From Natrinema sp031626495 (GTDB lineage: Archaea; Halobacteriota; Halobacteria; Halobacteriales; Natrialbaceae): a stretch of 64,000 nt of DNA. The stretch spans positions 124,001-188,000 of the forward strand of contig NZ_JAMQOJ010000006.1 in the NCBI RefSeq assembly GCF_031626495.1. The letters run 5' to 3'. Positions 33,000 to 43,087 of this stretch are shown piece after piece. Positions within the stretch are counted from its first letter, which is position 1. Each line of letters opens with the position of its first letter. The notes under the pieces are model-generated. The model was given only the letters and a program-made list of their open reading frames with translations, had not been told where the DNA came from and made no database searches. The translations under genes and the position numbers were made by a program.

Positions 33000-34505
33000 C
33001 TAGTCGAGTGCCGCGAACCGTTCGGGAGGCTGCCGGTGGTCGGTTGCCCGTTCGAAGGCGTACGCCAACTCGAACAGTCGCGGTTCGGCGAACGACCGGC
33101 CGAGCAGTTCGACGCCGACCGGGAGACCGGCGTCCGTGAAGCCGGCCGGCACGACGATCGCGGGCAATCCCGTGTGTGCTGACAGTTCGCAGTTCATCTC
33201 TTCGAACGGCTGGTGCTCGGGAATTTCGACCGGCGGAATCGTCGACGGCGGGTAGAGCACGGCGTCGAGATCGTGTTCGGCGAACGTCGAGAGGACCGCG
33301 TCTGCGAGTCGCTGTCGCCGCCGGAGCCGCCGGAGGTACCCGACGCCTTCGTCCACCGATCCCATATCGAGGATACCGGCGTCCACGATCCGCGATTCGA
33401 TCGCCGGGGTGACCGTTCCAGTGTCGACGATCGCGGCCAGCGAGTCGTACGGCGCCGCGTCTCCGAGTTCGGACAGATAGTCGTCGACGTCGCGTGCGAA
33501 CTCGTACTGGAGCACGCTGGCGCTCTTGAGGCGGTCGACGTCGACGACCTCGACGGGGTCGACGACCGTCGCGCCGGCCGCCGCCATCTCCTCGACAGCG
33601 TCCTCGATGACGGTCGTCACCGCCGCAGCGTCGGCTTCGGGTGCGCTCTCCTCGTTCTGGAGTCCGAAGAACTGTCGGGCGACGCCGATGCGGGCACCGT
33701 CGAGGCCGTCCTCGTCGAGATGTGCGACGTACCCGTCCGCCGGAACCTGCCCCGCCCCCCTGACCGTGACCGGATCGTCGGGGTCGTATCTGGCCATGAC
33801 CTCGAGCATCCGCGCGGCGTCCGTGACGGTCCGGGTGATGGGGCCTGCCGTGTCCTGGGTCTCGCTGAGCGGGACGATGCCCGTCCGGCTCACCAGCCCT
33901 CGCGTCGGCCGGACGCCGACGAGGGCGTTGAACGCGGGCGGCGATCGTACCGACGAGCAGGTATCGGTTCCCGTCCCGATCGCGCCGAGATTCGCGGCGA
34001 TGGCCGCGGCAGTGCCGCCGCTAGACCCCGACGGCCGTCGGTCGAGGTCGTACGCGTTCCGCGTCGCACCGCCGTGCGAGCTGATCGTGTCGACGCCGAA
34101 CGACAGCTCTTGCAGGTTCGCCTTCGCGACGACGACGCCGCCGGCCGTTCGGAGCTGTTCGACGACGAACGCGTCGCGCGACGGTGTGGACTCCGCGAGC
34201 GCTGTCGACCCCGCTGTCGTCGGCATGTCGTGCGTGTCCTGATTGTCCTTGAGGACGATCGGAACGCCGTGAAGCGGGCCGACGAAGCCGTCGCTCTCGA
34301 ACTGCGCGTCGAGCCGACGGGCGCGCCGACGTGCGTCGTCGTTCACCGTCAAAATAGCGTTCAGTTCACCGTCGTACGCGTCGATACGTGCCAGGTAGCG
34401 ATCGACGAGCGCTTCGGCGGTGAGACGCCCGTCCGCCATGGCCGAGTGAATGTCAGCGACGGTCGCCTCGACGAGGTCGAACGAGTCAGAAGGCGGTTCA
34501 GACAT
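33000..34505 (-). CDS. Amidase-signature enzyme
   Basis: A 501-residue amidase-signature hydrolase. The Ser-cisSer-Lys triad is seen as Lys86 in GVPIVLKDN, the cis-serine in RPSGSSGGTAAA (about 158-169), and the nucleophile serine near 185 in GTDTCSSVRSPPAFN, where the usual G-G-S is C-S-S. It cleaves carboxamides; the specific substrate is unknown. As no gatB lies nearby, it is more likely a catabolic amidase than GatA. Start at MSEPPSDS (34505), 14 codons inside the longest frame. Confidence 0.9.
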   Translation of the reverse strand: MSEPPSDSFDLVEATVADIHSAMADGRLTAEALVDRYLARIDAYDGELNAILTVNDDARRRARRLDAQFESDGFVGPLHGVPIVLKDNQDTHDMPTTAGSTALAESTPSRDAFVVEQLRTAGGVVVAKANLQELSFGVDTISSHGGATRNAYDLDRRPSGSSGGTAAAIAANLGAIGTGTDTCSSVRSPPAFNALVGVRPTRGLVSRTGIVPLSETQDTAGPITRTVTDAARMLEVMARYDPDDPVTVRGAGQVPADGYVAHLDEDGLDGARIGVARQFFGLQNEESAPEADAAAVTTVIEDAVEEMAAAGATVVDPVEVVDVDRLKSASVLQYEFARDVDDYLSELGDAAPYDSLAAIVDTGTVTPAIESRIVDAGILDMGSVDEGVGYLRRLRRRQRLADAVLSTFAEHDLDAVLYPPSTIPPVEIPEHQPFEEMNCELSAHTGLPAIVVPAGFTDAGLPVGVELLGRSFAEPRLFELAYAFERATDHRQPPERFAALD

Positions 34506-34798
34506 GGTGGAATTCGACTCTGTACAGCGTAGTCCCGGACCGACCACCTGAATCTATCGCCCGGTAAAGTTCCACTCGGACTCCGTCGGTTAGTGGGGCG
34601 CGTGCCGGTGCCCCTCCGAGGACGGACACCGGCCTCGACGCGGTCGGGATCTCGTCCCGTTCGAGGCCGACCACTTCGTCGACGGCCTCGCGGAGGACCC
34701 GTGCCGCACAGAGGCCCGCTACGCTCCCGCCGACGTCCCTCGTTGAAGAAGGGGGGTTAGCACCTCATTCATTAAGGTCGCACGGTGTAGAGTGCTCA
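34506..34798. other. Divergent intergenic region
   Basis: No gene seen. It lies between the start of the amidase and the start of the oxygenase gene. The part near 34765-34780 (TTCATTAAGG) may hold the promoter of the latter. Confidence 0.3.
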
Positions 34799-35683
34799 AT
34801 GGACCGCTCCGGTCATGACGGCATCGACCCCTCTCTCAGCGAGGCCATTTCTCCGGATATCGCGGCCCTTGTTGCAGATCTCGAGACACACGAGACCGGG
34901 TTTTTCGGACCCGATTCGATTATGTGGCGGGTCAGTCGGGAGAAAGTGCTACTGTTGAGCGGCGTCAGCACGATCCTGCTGCAGTTCGCTCATCCACTGG
35001 TCGCTGCTGGCGTCGCCGAGCACAGTCGTTTCGATGCCAGTCCTATCGGTCGCTTTCGACGCACCTTCGATTTCGTTCATGCGATTATCTTCGGCGATGC
35101 TGACGCAGCAATCGAGGCTGCACTCACGATTCGCGAAATCCACGGCCAGGTCACTGGGACGCTGGAGGAGGACGTCGGACCGTTCGTGGCCGGTGAACGC
35201 TATGCGGCGGCTACCCCCGAACTCCTGTTGTGGGTTCACGCGACCTTGATCGACCAAGCGCTGACTGCCTACGAAACCTACGTCGCCCCGCTACCCGAGA
35301 CGGAACAAGCGGAATACTACCAGGAGAGCAAAGTGTTCGGGCGACTACTCGGAATTCCAGAGGAGGCGTATCCCGAGACGCTTGCGGACTTCTATGACTA
35401 CTACGAGCGGATGCTCGTCGAGGAACTCACTGTCGGGACGCAGGGCAAGAAGCTCCAGCGCACGTTGTTCAGACAGGGACATGTGTTTGGGCCGCTGTAT
35501 GCGTTTCTGGGTGCTGGCACGCTCCCCGACTCGGTCCGTGCGGAATTTCAACTGCCCTGGTCGCCCCGGAGACAACGAATATTCGAAGCAGTATGCGCTC
35601 TCGCGCGCTCCGTCGTGCGCTCTCTCCCCGCCCGACTCAGGTACGTTGACGCCTACCGACACGCCCAGATCCGCTTGCAGTGA
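34799..35683 (+). CDS. MpaB/DUF2236-family oxygenase-like protein
   Basis: A 294-residue all-helical protein of the DUF2236 family (related to MpaB and latex-clearing oxygenases). Typical words are WRVSREKVLLLSGVSTILLQ, FAHPLVAAGVAEHSRF (the H-P-x-V ... H-S-x-F heme-side motif), GRFRRTFDFVHAIIFGD and WVHATLIDQALTAYE. Such proteins cleave or oxidise hydrophobic substrates, often with heme b. It is 144 bases upstream of a carotenoid oxygenase on the same strand, so action on isoprenoid compounds is possible. Confidence 0.87.
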   Translation: MDRSGHDGIDPSLSEAISPDIAALVADLETHETGFFGPDSIMWRVSREKVLLLSGVSTILLQFAHPLVAAGVAEHSRFDASPIGRFRRTFDFVHAIIFGDADAAIEAALTIREIHGQVTGTLEEDVGPFVAGERYAAATPELLLWVHATLIDQALTAYETYVAPLPETEQAEYYQESKVFGRLLGIPEEAYPETLADFYDYYERMLVEELTVGTQGKKLQRTLFRQGHVFGPLYAFLGAGTLPDSVRAEFQLPWSPRRQRIFEAVCALARSVVRSLPARLRYVDAYRHAQIRLQ

Positions 35684-35827
35684 CAGGACTGCGACCGCTG
35701 AGACGTTCGTGCTGAAGCAGATGTTCGGCGGCGTCCCAGGACGGTGAGCGGATGCCCTGATTCCGTACAGCTATCTGTGATGTGCCTCTGCTCGTCTGGG
35801 GCACTCTGAATCGACGCGCACGAAGGA

Positions 35828-37261
35828 TTGATTGCCGCGTTACCCGAATACGTGGCCGTGACGGTATCCGGCGCTGGCTTTCACTCGCTGACCACCGAAG
35901 TCCACGACCACCGCCCGACGGTCGAGGGCACCATCCCCGACTGGCTCTCCGGGACACTGATCCGCAACGGTCCCGCCCGCTTCGAGGTCGGTGATCGCCG
36001 GGTTAACCACTGGTTCGACGGGTTAGCGATGCTCCGCCGCTACGCCTTCGACGACGGCGGGCTCCGCTACTCGAACCGGTTCCTCCGCACCGATGCCTAC
36101 GCGGAGGCGATGGACGGTCGGCTGACCGGCCAGTTCGGCACTGACACGCGTGGCTGGCGTCGTCTCCTCGAGACCGTAACCTCCCCGGGAGTTCCCGAGC
36201 CGACCGACAACACGAACGTTCACGTCGCCCGCATCGACGGCGAATACGTCGCGCTCACCGAGACCCCGCGCCGGGTCGCCTTCGATCCCGAGACGCTCGA
36301 GACACGCGGACGCTTTCGGTTCCACGACGACCTGTCCGAACACATCACGGCCGCGCATTTCGTCGACGACCCTCATCGGGACGAACTGGTCGGCTTCGCC
36401 ACGCAGTTCGGCCGGACGCCACAGTATCATCTCTATCGTCTCCCGACCGGGAGTCGCACGCGAGAGGTGATCGCCTCCATCGACGCGAACGGGCCGGCGT
36501 ATATCCACGACTGCAGCGTCACCGCCGACCACGTCATCGTCGTGGAGTCGCCGCTCGTCCTATCGGTGTTTCGGGCACTGAATCCGTTTACCGAGGGCGC
36601 GATCGACATGCTCGACTGGCAGCCAGAGCGCGACACGCGCGTGCTCGTAGTCGACCGGAATACCGGCGACCTTGTGGCCGATCCGACGTTCGCGCCGGCC
36701 TTCACCTTTCACCACGTCAACGCCTACGTCGACGGCGGGACGATCGTCCTCGATCTCGTGGAGTTCCCGAACGGCGACATCGTCGACACTATGTCACTGT
36801 CCGAACTCGACGGCGACGGGTTCCCGGACGTGTCCGATGCTCACCTGATGCGGTACCGTATCGACCCCGACTCGAATACGATCAGCCGAACGCGACTCTA
36901 CGATGGCGCGATGGAGATGCCACGTGTCGCTCGCTCGGTCGTCGGCCGACACCACCGCTACGCGTACGGGCAAGCGACCGACCGCAGCGGGGCAAACGGA
37001 CTCGTCAAAGTGGATTGTGAGACGGGCTCCGCCAGGGAGTGGTGGAAGCGGTCGGTCTACATCGAGGAACCAGTGCCCGTCCAGCATCCTGCTGCAGACG
37101 ACGAAGACGAGGGAGTCGTGCTCGCGACGGCGCTGGACCCTCACCGTGAGCGGACGGAACTCATGGTCTTTGACGCAGCGACGCTCGATGTCCAGGCGCG
37201 GGCCGTTCTCCCACACGCGGAACCCTTCGGCTTCCACGGCCGGTTCTTCCGGAACGTGTAG
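35828..37261 (+). CDS. Carotenoid cleavage oxygenase
   Basis: A 477-residue member of the carotenoid oxygenase / RPE65 family, a seven-bladed propeller with one iron held by four histidines. These are seen at about 177 (ITAAHFVDD), 227 (YIHDCSVT), 295 (FTFHHVNAYVD) and 470 (FGFHGRFF). The N-terminus has the family word GTLIRNGPARFEVG and HWFDGLAML. It would cleave a carotenoid double bond; in haloarchaea retinal for rhodopsins is one possible product. It lies behind an MpaB-like oxygenase and before a flavin amine oxidase, all plus strand. Confidence 0.92.
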   Translation: MIAALPEYVAVTVSGAGFHSLTTEVHDHRPTVEGTIPDWLSGTLIRNGPARFEVGDRRVNHWFDGLAMLRRYAFDDGGLRYSNRFLRTDAYAEAMDGRLTGQFGTDTRGWRRLLETVTSPGVPEPTDNTNVHVARIDGEYVALTETPRRVAFDPETLETRGRFRFHDDLSEHITAAHFVDDPHRDELVGFATQFGRTPQYHLYRLPTGSRTREVIASIDANGPAYIHDCSVTADHVIVVESPLVLSVFRALNPFTEGAIDMLDWQPERDTRVLVVDRNTGDLVADPTFAPAFTFHHVNAYVDGGTIVLDLVEFPNGDIVDTMSLSELDGDGFPDVSDAHLMRYRIDPDSNTISRTRLYDGAMEMPRVARSVVGRHHRYAYGQATDRSGANGLVKVDCETGSAREWWKRSVYIEEPVPVQHPAADDEDEGVVLATALDPHRERTELMVFDAATLDVQARAVLPHAEPFGFHGRFFRNV

Positions 37262-37510
37262 CTCGCCATGCGCAACTTATGTGAATAGATTTATCTGAAG
37301 GGCTGGATTCGGGCGTGGAATATCCAGCCGTGCAATCGAACGGTGGATGGTGTAGAGTGTTGTCGGATTCATCCACACTCCAAAGGGCGGGGGCTTTTTC
37401 CTCGCACTTCCGTAAACCGCGCAACATACGACAGAATAGTTAACATGGAACAGAATGATAACGCTCACCATGGTCGTTTCAGGGCGGAGTGCGACCGAGG
37501 TGGAGATACG

Positions 37511-38875
37511 ATGACAGAGGGAGAAGACGGGCGAAGCGATGCCGTCGTCGTCGGAGCCGGCCTGGCAGGACTCACTGCGGCTCGAGAACTCGTGAAGGAC
37601 GATTACAGCGTCACGGTACTCGAGGCCCGCGACCGCGTCGGCGGTCGAACGCTCAGCCACAGATTGGCAGACGGTGAACGCGTCGACCTCGGTGGGCAGT
37701 GGATCGGGCCGACGCAAGACCGCGTGAACGAACTCGTGGAGACGTACGATCTCGACACAATCCCCCAGTTCGACGACGGACTCGACCAGATTGCGATCGA
37801 CGGTGTGGTGAAGGAACACGAGGACGCGCTCAGAGCCCTTCCCTCGGCGGCGTATTCGGAGCTCATGGACGCGTTCGGACGGCTCGAGACGCTCCGGACG
37901 CAGATCCCCCTCGAAGAGCCGTACAGCGCACCGAACGCCGAAAAGTGGGACGGGACCACCGTCGAAGCATGGAAACGAGAGACCCTCGAGACGACGGCGG
38001 CGCGAGGCGCCTTCGATTCGCTCCTCCGCGCCCTGTTCACAACCGAACCGTCCGAGATATCCCTCCTGTATTTTCTGACGTACCTCCACGCCGGCGGCGG
38101 CATCGAGAGGATAACCGGTGTAGAGGGCGGCGCCCAAGAACGCCGAATCGAGGGTGGGGCCCAGCAGCTGTCCCAACTGCTGGCGAACGAACTGGGTGAC
38201 TCGGTCCAGCTTGAGTCACCGGTCAGGGCCGTTACGCACGACGATTCGGGGGTAATCGTCGAATCGGACACTGGGACGTACACCGGGTCGTTCGCGATCG
38301 TGGCGATTCCGCCGACCCTGGCCGGGCGGATCACCTACGACCCGCCCCTTCCGGCCCGACGGGATGCACTCACGCAGCGCATGCCGATGGGGGCGACGAT
38401 CAAATGCATCGCGACGTATGAGGAGCCGTTCTGGCGGCGGGCCGGCTATTCCGGGTTCGTGCTCACTGACGACGACGTGGTCGGGTTCATGTTCGATGAT
38501 ACGGCGCCCGAGAGTACGACCGGGGCATTGGTCGGCTTCATCGCGGGGGAAACGGCGCGCACGTGGAGCGAGAGAGAGGCGTCTGACCGACGTGATCAGG
38601 TATTAGCGGATTTCGCTCGATACTTCGGCGAGCGGGCCGGCGACCCGCTCGAGTACGTCGAGCAGTCCTGGTCGAACGAACAGTGGTCGGCGGGCTGTTA
38701 CGCCGGAAACATGACGCCAGGAACGATGACGGGGTACGGTGATGCACTCCGCGAACCGGTAGGACGTATCCATTGGGCGGGAACGGAAACTGCAACACAG
38801 TGGTGTGGCTATATGGACGGCGCGATTCGATCCGGCGAACGAGCGGCAGACGAGGTAAGCAGACGACTCGCCTGA
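37511..38875 (+). CDS. FAD-dependent amine oxidase family protein
   Basis: A 454-residue flavoprotein. FAD-binding Rossmann start AVVVGAGLAGLTAARELV with EARDRVGGRT (about residues 11-45), and the C-terminal FAD signature GRIHWAGTETATQWCGYMDG (about 420-440). Overall resemblance is to monoamine oxidase rather than phytoene desaturase. Oxidises a primary or secondary amine to an aldehyde; an aldehyde dehydrogenase gene follows convergently at 39196 and might handle the product. Start at MTEGEDGRS (37511), with GGTGGAG upstream; an earlier ATG (37445) is possible. The stop codon lies in a solo right-end tip. Confidence 0.9.
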   Translation: MTEGEDGRSDAVVVGAGLAGLTAARELVKDDYSVTVLEARDRVGGRTLSHRLADGERVDLGGQWIGPTQDRVNELVETYDLDTIPQFDDGLDQIAIDGVVKEHEDALRALPSAAYSELMDAFGRLETLRTQIPLEEPYSAPNAEKWDGTTVEAWKRETLETTAARGAFDSLLRALFTTEPSEISLLYFLTYLHAGGGIERITGVEGGAQERRIEGGAQQLSQLLANELGDSVQLESPVRAVTHDDSGVIVESDTGTYTGSFAIVAIPPTLAGRITYDPPLPARRDALTQRMPMGATIKCIATYEEPFWRRAGYSGFVLTDDDVVGFMFDDTAPESTTGALVGFIAGETARTWSEREASDRRDQVLADFARYFGERAGDPLEYVEQSWSNEQWSAGCYAGNMTPGTMTGYGDALREPVGRIHWAGTETATQWCGYMDGAIRSGERAADEVSRRLA

Positions 38876-38930
38876 GTTCTCCCGCGACTGAAGGCGTGGG
38901 GTTCTGCTAGCCACAGACCAGCGCCCGTCA
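38873..38930 (-). repeat. Solo TnpB-type right end at the amine oxidase stop codon
   Basis: Minus strand: GCAGAACCCCACGCC TTCA GTCGCGGG (stem 38881-38900, two mismatches), then AGAACTCAG. The tip ACTCA contains the plus-strand TGA (38873-38875) of the amine oxidase. Orientation is tail-to-tail. The stem and tip are more degenerate than in other copies. Confidence 0.5.
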
Positions 38931-39195
38931 CAGACGGGCGTCCCTACAGTGTGAGTTCCCCGGTCGAATGCCGAAGTTCGGGCCGAACCGGTACGGCCTC
39001 CGCTCGGACAGGGGCTTTGGAAGACTTGCCCGAGACTCGAGATCTTCCAAGAAAACAGAACAGCAAACGTCCAGCGGCACGCCGAGCGACTCGCGCTGCC
39101 ACGTTCTAGTTTGCTCGGAAGAGACAGACCACTCTCATCGGAGCCCATATTTCCTAGTGCCTACCGCTAAAAAAGGGAGAAACGGTATCGGAGGA
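38931..39195. other. Convergent gap
   Basis: No supportable gene. An 8-base A-rich run (39168-39176) lies close to the aldehyde dehydrogenase stop. Confidence 0.3.
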
Positions 39196-40710
39196 CTAGA
39201 GCGAGAGATTGATCGTCTTGGTCTGTCGGTAGTGATCGAGCGTCTCGGCGCTGAGTTCGCGCCCGATGCCCGACTGCTTGTAACCGCCGAAGGGGAGCCC
39301 CGGGGCGAGGTCGTGGTAGCTGTTGATCCAGATGTAGCCCGCTTCGATGTCGCGCGCCGTTTTGTTCGCCTGCGAAATATCCTCGGTGATGACGCCGCCA
39401 GCGAGGCCGTACTCCACGTCGTTCGCCAGTTCGATCATTTCGTCGTAGTCGTCCCAGCGGAACACCGTGAGGACGGGGCCGAAGATCTCCTCCTGAGCCG
39501 CGGCCGCGTCGTGGCTGAGACCGTCGATGAGCGTTGGTTCGACGTAACAGCCGTCCGCGAGGGCCTCGTCGTCCGGCTGCCCGCCACCGGTGAGGAACTC
39601 CCCACCGTCTTTCTGGGCCCGCTTGAGGTAGTCCAGCGTTCGGTTCACCTGGGCGCGCGAGACCTTCGGGCCGAGGTCTGTCGCGTCGTCTAACGGATCG
39701 CCGATGGTCATGTCGTCGACGGCCGCCACGAGTCCGTCGAGCACCTCGTCGGCGATCTCCTCGTGGACGAACAGCCGCGAGCCGGCCTCACAGCACTCGC
39801 CCGTGTTGTAGAAGATCGCCGCCGCGACGAGCGAGACGGCTGTCTGCACGTCCGTATCGGGGAAGACGACGATCGGGCTTTTCCCTCCGAGCTCGAGGGT
39901 CACGTCGGTGACGGTGTCGGCGGCACTCTTCATAACCTGCTTGCCGACAGCCGTCGACCCCGTGAAGGCGAGCTTGCGGATATCATCGTGATTCGCCACC
40001 GCCGCTCCGGCCTCGTCGCCGTAGCCCGGGACGATGTTCACGACGCCGTCGGGCACGATATCGCCGATGAGTTCCGCGAGACGGAGCGCCGACAGCGGCG
40101 TCTGCTCGGCCGGTTTGAGGACCGTGCAGTTCCCGGCCGCGAGGGCCGGCGCCAGTTTCCACGAGGCCATCATGAGCGGGAAGTTCCACGGAATGATCTG
40201 GCCGACGACGCCGTAGGGCTCTTTGATCACCTGTGCCTGCCGTTGGCTATCGGTCATCGTTTCGCCGGGATTCTCGCGGACGATGCCGGCGAAATACCGG
40301 AACTGCTCGGCCGCGCCCTGCACGTCGGCGGCCGCCTCCGAGACGGGCTTGCCGTTATCGAGCGTCTCCAGTTGCGCGAGTTCGTCCGCGTGGGTCTCGA
40401 TCGTGTCGGCGATGGCGGTGAGGACCCGCTGGCGCTGTCCGGCCGAGTAGTCGACCCACGTCTCGTCGAACGCTTCCCACGCGGCCTCCACTGCCCGGTC
40501 GACATCGGCCCGCCGGCCGCGCGCCACGTCCGTGAGAACCGCGCCGGTCGTCGGATCGGTCGTCTCGAACGTCTCGGTCGCTGCTGCCGGGACGAACTCT
40601 CCACCGATATAGAGGTCGGTGTGCGCGGGGAGCACCTCGGCAGCCGCGTCTCGGTGGCGCTGTTGGACTGCCGTCGGCTCCGCCATCTCAGTGTCCGAAT
40701 CGCTTGACAT
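39196..40710 (-). CDS. NAD(P)-dependent aldehyde dehydrogenase
   Basis: A 504-residue aldehyde dehydrogenase. The cofactor part shows PWNFPLMMASWKLAPALAAG and FTGSTAVGKQV. The general base is Glu273 in LELGGKSP and the thiol is Cys307 in YNTGECCEAGSR. The ending LPFGGYKQSGIGRE is typical of betaine-aldehyde and related enzymes. It oxidises an aldehyde to an acid. The substrate is uncertain; with the amine oxidase next door it could form an amine-to-acid route, though the genes are convergent and not co-transcribed. Confidence 0.93.
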   Translation of the reverse strand: MSSDSDTEMAEPTAVQQRHRDAAAEVLPAHTDLYIGGEFVPAAATETFETTDPTTGAVLTDVARGRRADVDRAVEAAWEAFDETWVDYSAGQRQRVLTAIADTIETHADELAQLETLDNGKPVSEAAADVQGAAEQFRYFAGIVRENPGETMTDSQRQAQVIKEPYGVVGQIIPWNFPLMMASWKLAPALAAGNCTVLKPAEQTPLSALRLAELIGDIVPDGVVNIVPGYGDEAGAAVANHDDIRKLAFTGSTAVGKQVMKSAADTVTDVTLELGGKSPIVVFPDTDVQTAVSLVAAAIFYNTGECCEAGSRLFVHEEIADEVLDGLVAAVDDMTIGDPLDDATDLGPKVSRAQVNRTLDYLKRAQKDGGEFLTGGGQPDDEALADGCYVEPTLIDGLSHDAAAAQEEIFGPVLTVFRWDDYDEMIELANDVEYGLAGGVITEDISQANKTARDIEAGYIWINSYHDLAPGLPFGGYKQSGIGRELSAETLDHYRQTKTINLSL

Positions 40711-41265
40711 GCGGTCGGGCCGTTTCCAAGCGCTATGTATTAAACTTCTGAATAGTGTCTCAGAGTGTCTGTTTGTGGTGAAGGCTACTAGTGACCGTTT
40801 AGACCGACTCGGGACTTCCTAGTATGTCGCCCGCCTGAGCGCTCGATGGCCGCTGGCTTTAGGCGATGTATATATGACAACAAATATCATTGATAAGTTA
40901 GTAATCTTTTTCGCGCTGTCTTGTCACGAACACGTCATGAGTGACGACCGGTTCGACCACCAGCCGACCAAGGCCACTCAGGCAGCGGTCGACGCTGTGA
41001 TCACCGCAGTCGAGCAAGACGACGATTGAGAGAAGATTCTGATCGTCTCGTAGGGGCCCGCGGCTCCTCCGTCGCGGACAGCCGGCAACTCCACGCACTA
41101 CTAGACGTCCGAGGGACAGTCGCGGAACCGGCATCCCGGCGGGCCACGCAGACTGTGTGAAGCGTGGTTGTCCACTCGCGTCATGGCGTTCAGTGTCGGC
41201 CTTCGATCGCGGTGGCGAACTGCTCGAGCATTGGTGATTTGTACTAGGGCGCGGAACTCATTCAT
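40711..41265. other. Divergent control region
   Basis: The segment 40861-40915 is AT-rich (ATATATATGACAACAAATAT) and could contain promoters. A 30-codon open frame is listed separately. Nothing else was seen. Confidence 0.35.
40937..41029 (+). CDS. Possible 30-residue acidic microprotein
   Basis: MSDDRFDHQPTKATQAAVDA, then VITAVEQDDD and TGA. The composition is haloarchaeal and an AT-rich promoter-like stretch precedes it, but at 30 codons chance is not excluded. The word QPTK also appears in the tail of the zinc-finger protein at 47213-47398. Confidence 0.35.
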   Translation: MSDDRFDHQPTKATQAAVDAVITAVEQDDD

Positions 41266-41700
41266 ATGCCGGGGCGCATCTTGGTGGCACTCGACGAATC
41301 GCCTCAGGCCCGTCACGCACTCGAATATACCATCGAAGCGTACCCAGAGGCGGAGATTACGGCGGTACATGCCATCGACTTCTCTAACTACCGGTGTGGA
41401 CAGTCGTATCTGTACTACGCACCAGAGCTGCTCGACCGGCTTGCCGACGTAGAAAACACGGTGTTCGACCCTGCGCACCAGCTCGCAGCCGATTACGGCC
41501 GCGAGATCACGACATCCCTCAAACCAGGCCCCCCAACGGACACGATCGTCGAGTATGCGGTGATACAGGAGTGTGACCAGATCGTCATCGGGAGCCACGG
41601 GCGGACCGGACTCAGCCGGCTGTTAGTGGGCAGCATCGCGGAGACCGTTGCGCGACGAGCCCCTGTACCAGTCACGATCATCCGATCAGCGCCGGACTGA
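41266..41700 (+). CDS. Universal stress protein UspA
   Basis: A 144-residue UspA: MPGRILVALDESPQARHALE, EAEITAVHAIDFSN, and the full ATP-binding signature GSHGRTGLSRLLVGSIAETV (G-x2-G-x9-G-S) near residues 112-131. Members respond to stress or bind ATP as regulators. It appears to be monocistronic. Confidence 0.92.
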   Translation: MPGRILVALDESPQARHALEYTIEAYPEAEITAVHAIDFSNYRCGQSYLYYAPELLDRLADVENTVFDPAHQLAADYGREITTSLKPGPPTDTIVEYAVIQECDQIVIGSHGRTGLSRLLVGSIAETVARRAPVPVTIIRSAPD

Positions 41701-41789
41701 CGACGAAATTGACGGCTTGATGCGAACCGGACCGTCACCGGCTGTTTCTGGGTCCGAGGACACCTTACTCCGCGCCGGTAGTAGCTCCA

Positions 41790-42770
41790 TCAGTGGAAAC
41801 CCTCGGTGGCATTGTCGGCTGGTGGGGTACCCGAGTCGGCGGGTCCGTCACCGCTGGGTGGATCGGCCGGCTGAGTGGGCTCATCGTCGTTGGACGGGTT
41901 GGTCGGCTCGGTGGTCCCATCGCCGTCAGAAGGGGTAGTCGATCCGTCGGACACATTGTCGTCAGGAGGGTTTTCCGGTGGCTCCGGCTTTTGTTCTGCA
42001 GCGATCGGCTGCTCGAGAACGATGGTGCCGCTGGCATCGCGCACGATCGCGACGCCGCTCTCTTCGTTCCACATCTGGGATTCATACCCTCAGTAGAGCG
42101 TCTCGGCCGTCTGTTCACCCTTGCCAGTGTAGATAGTCATAGCCGTATCCGGTGCCAGCGTGAACCCGTTCGGGAATTCGAATGGGGAGGCGTTGATGCC
42201 CACTCGGCTACCTCTCGCCGATCCCGAATGGTCCAGCCGGACATCCGAAGCGGACTGTCGCCACTGTTTCGGAGCGTGATATACTCCTCATTGGCCCGTT
42301 CGCCGAGGATACGGTAATCGACGAACTCGAGAGCATCAGGATCGCTGGAGGCCCCACCGACGTCGGACGAGCCATCGTCATCAGGTGCTGGATCGTCGTC
42401 CCCATCGGCCGAATCGTCTGCCGTATCGGCTAGCTCATCCGGCTCACTAGCGGCCGGTGTGGGCTCGGGCTCGGCCGCCGTATCGGGGGTCCGATAGACC
42501 GCCATGCGGGCCGTCTCGGTGTCGAGATCCACGACGATCGTACTCCACGTTCGGCCGTCGGCAGCGAGGGCCCCGCATCCGGGGCCGACATCGTGGGACT
42601 CGGTCCAGATCGTTTTTCCCTCGTTGACGACGACGAACGCACCCGCACCGCGATCGGCGACGAAAACATGTAACCCGTCAGAGGCCACGCTGAGGTCGGC
42701 GGCGGGCCACACGCCGATGTCGGCCGTCCACGAGACCGACGGGTTCGTTCGGAGAGAACCGGGCCGAACT
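41790..42770 (-). pseudogene. Wrecked lamin-tail-domain protein gene
   Basis: Minus strand from about 42770: NPSVSWTADIGVWPAADLSV, a propeller-like stretch (LHVFVADRGAGAFVVVNEGK), an acidic linker, then a lamin-tail domain (FVDYRILGERANEEYITLRN, SGWTIRDRREVAEW). There a base is lost: the other frame continues INASPFEFPNGFTLAPDTAM, TIYTGKGEQTAETLY, TGA (W in relatives), then GYESQMWNEESGVAIVRDAS and an acidic tail to 41790. One frameshift, one nonsense codon, and no start or signal peptide. The end of the IS element at 42853 lies just upstream and may have removed the 5' part. Confidence 0.75.
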
Positions 42771-43087
42771 CGCCGCCCAGTGGATCTGCGAATTGAGCAA
42801 AAGTTTCGTTCAGAGCACTGCTGCTGTTACTACTCCCGTATTCACACCGACGTTTAACTGGAATTAGGCGCTAAGTCCCCTTCCTCACAGAGCAACGCAG
42901 GGAGCGAAGCGACCGAGTAGCGCAGTAGGGAGGGGATACAGCGTCCCCAGAAGTCTCCGACTTCTGGTGTGCGAACGAGACGCTTCGCGTCTCGTCAACG
43001 CCGCACGGTTCTCAAACACGTTCGACGCTCGGCCCACAGGCCCACGCAATCGCAACCACTATATGTGTATTTTGTGTATAGTGTGTT

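Noticed and set aside
33213..34532. 439-codon frame antisense to the amidase
   Set aside because: Shadow of the amidase gene.
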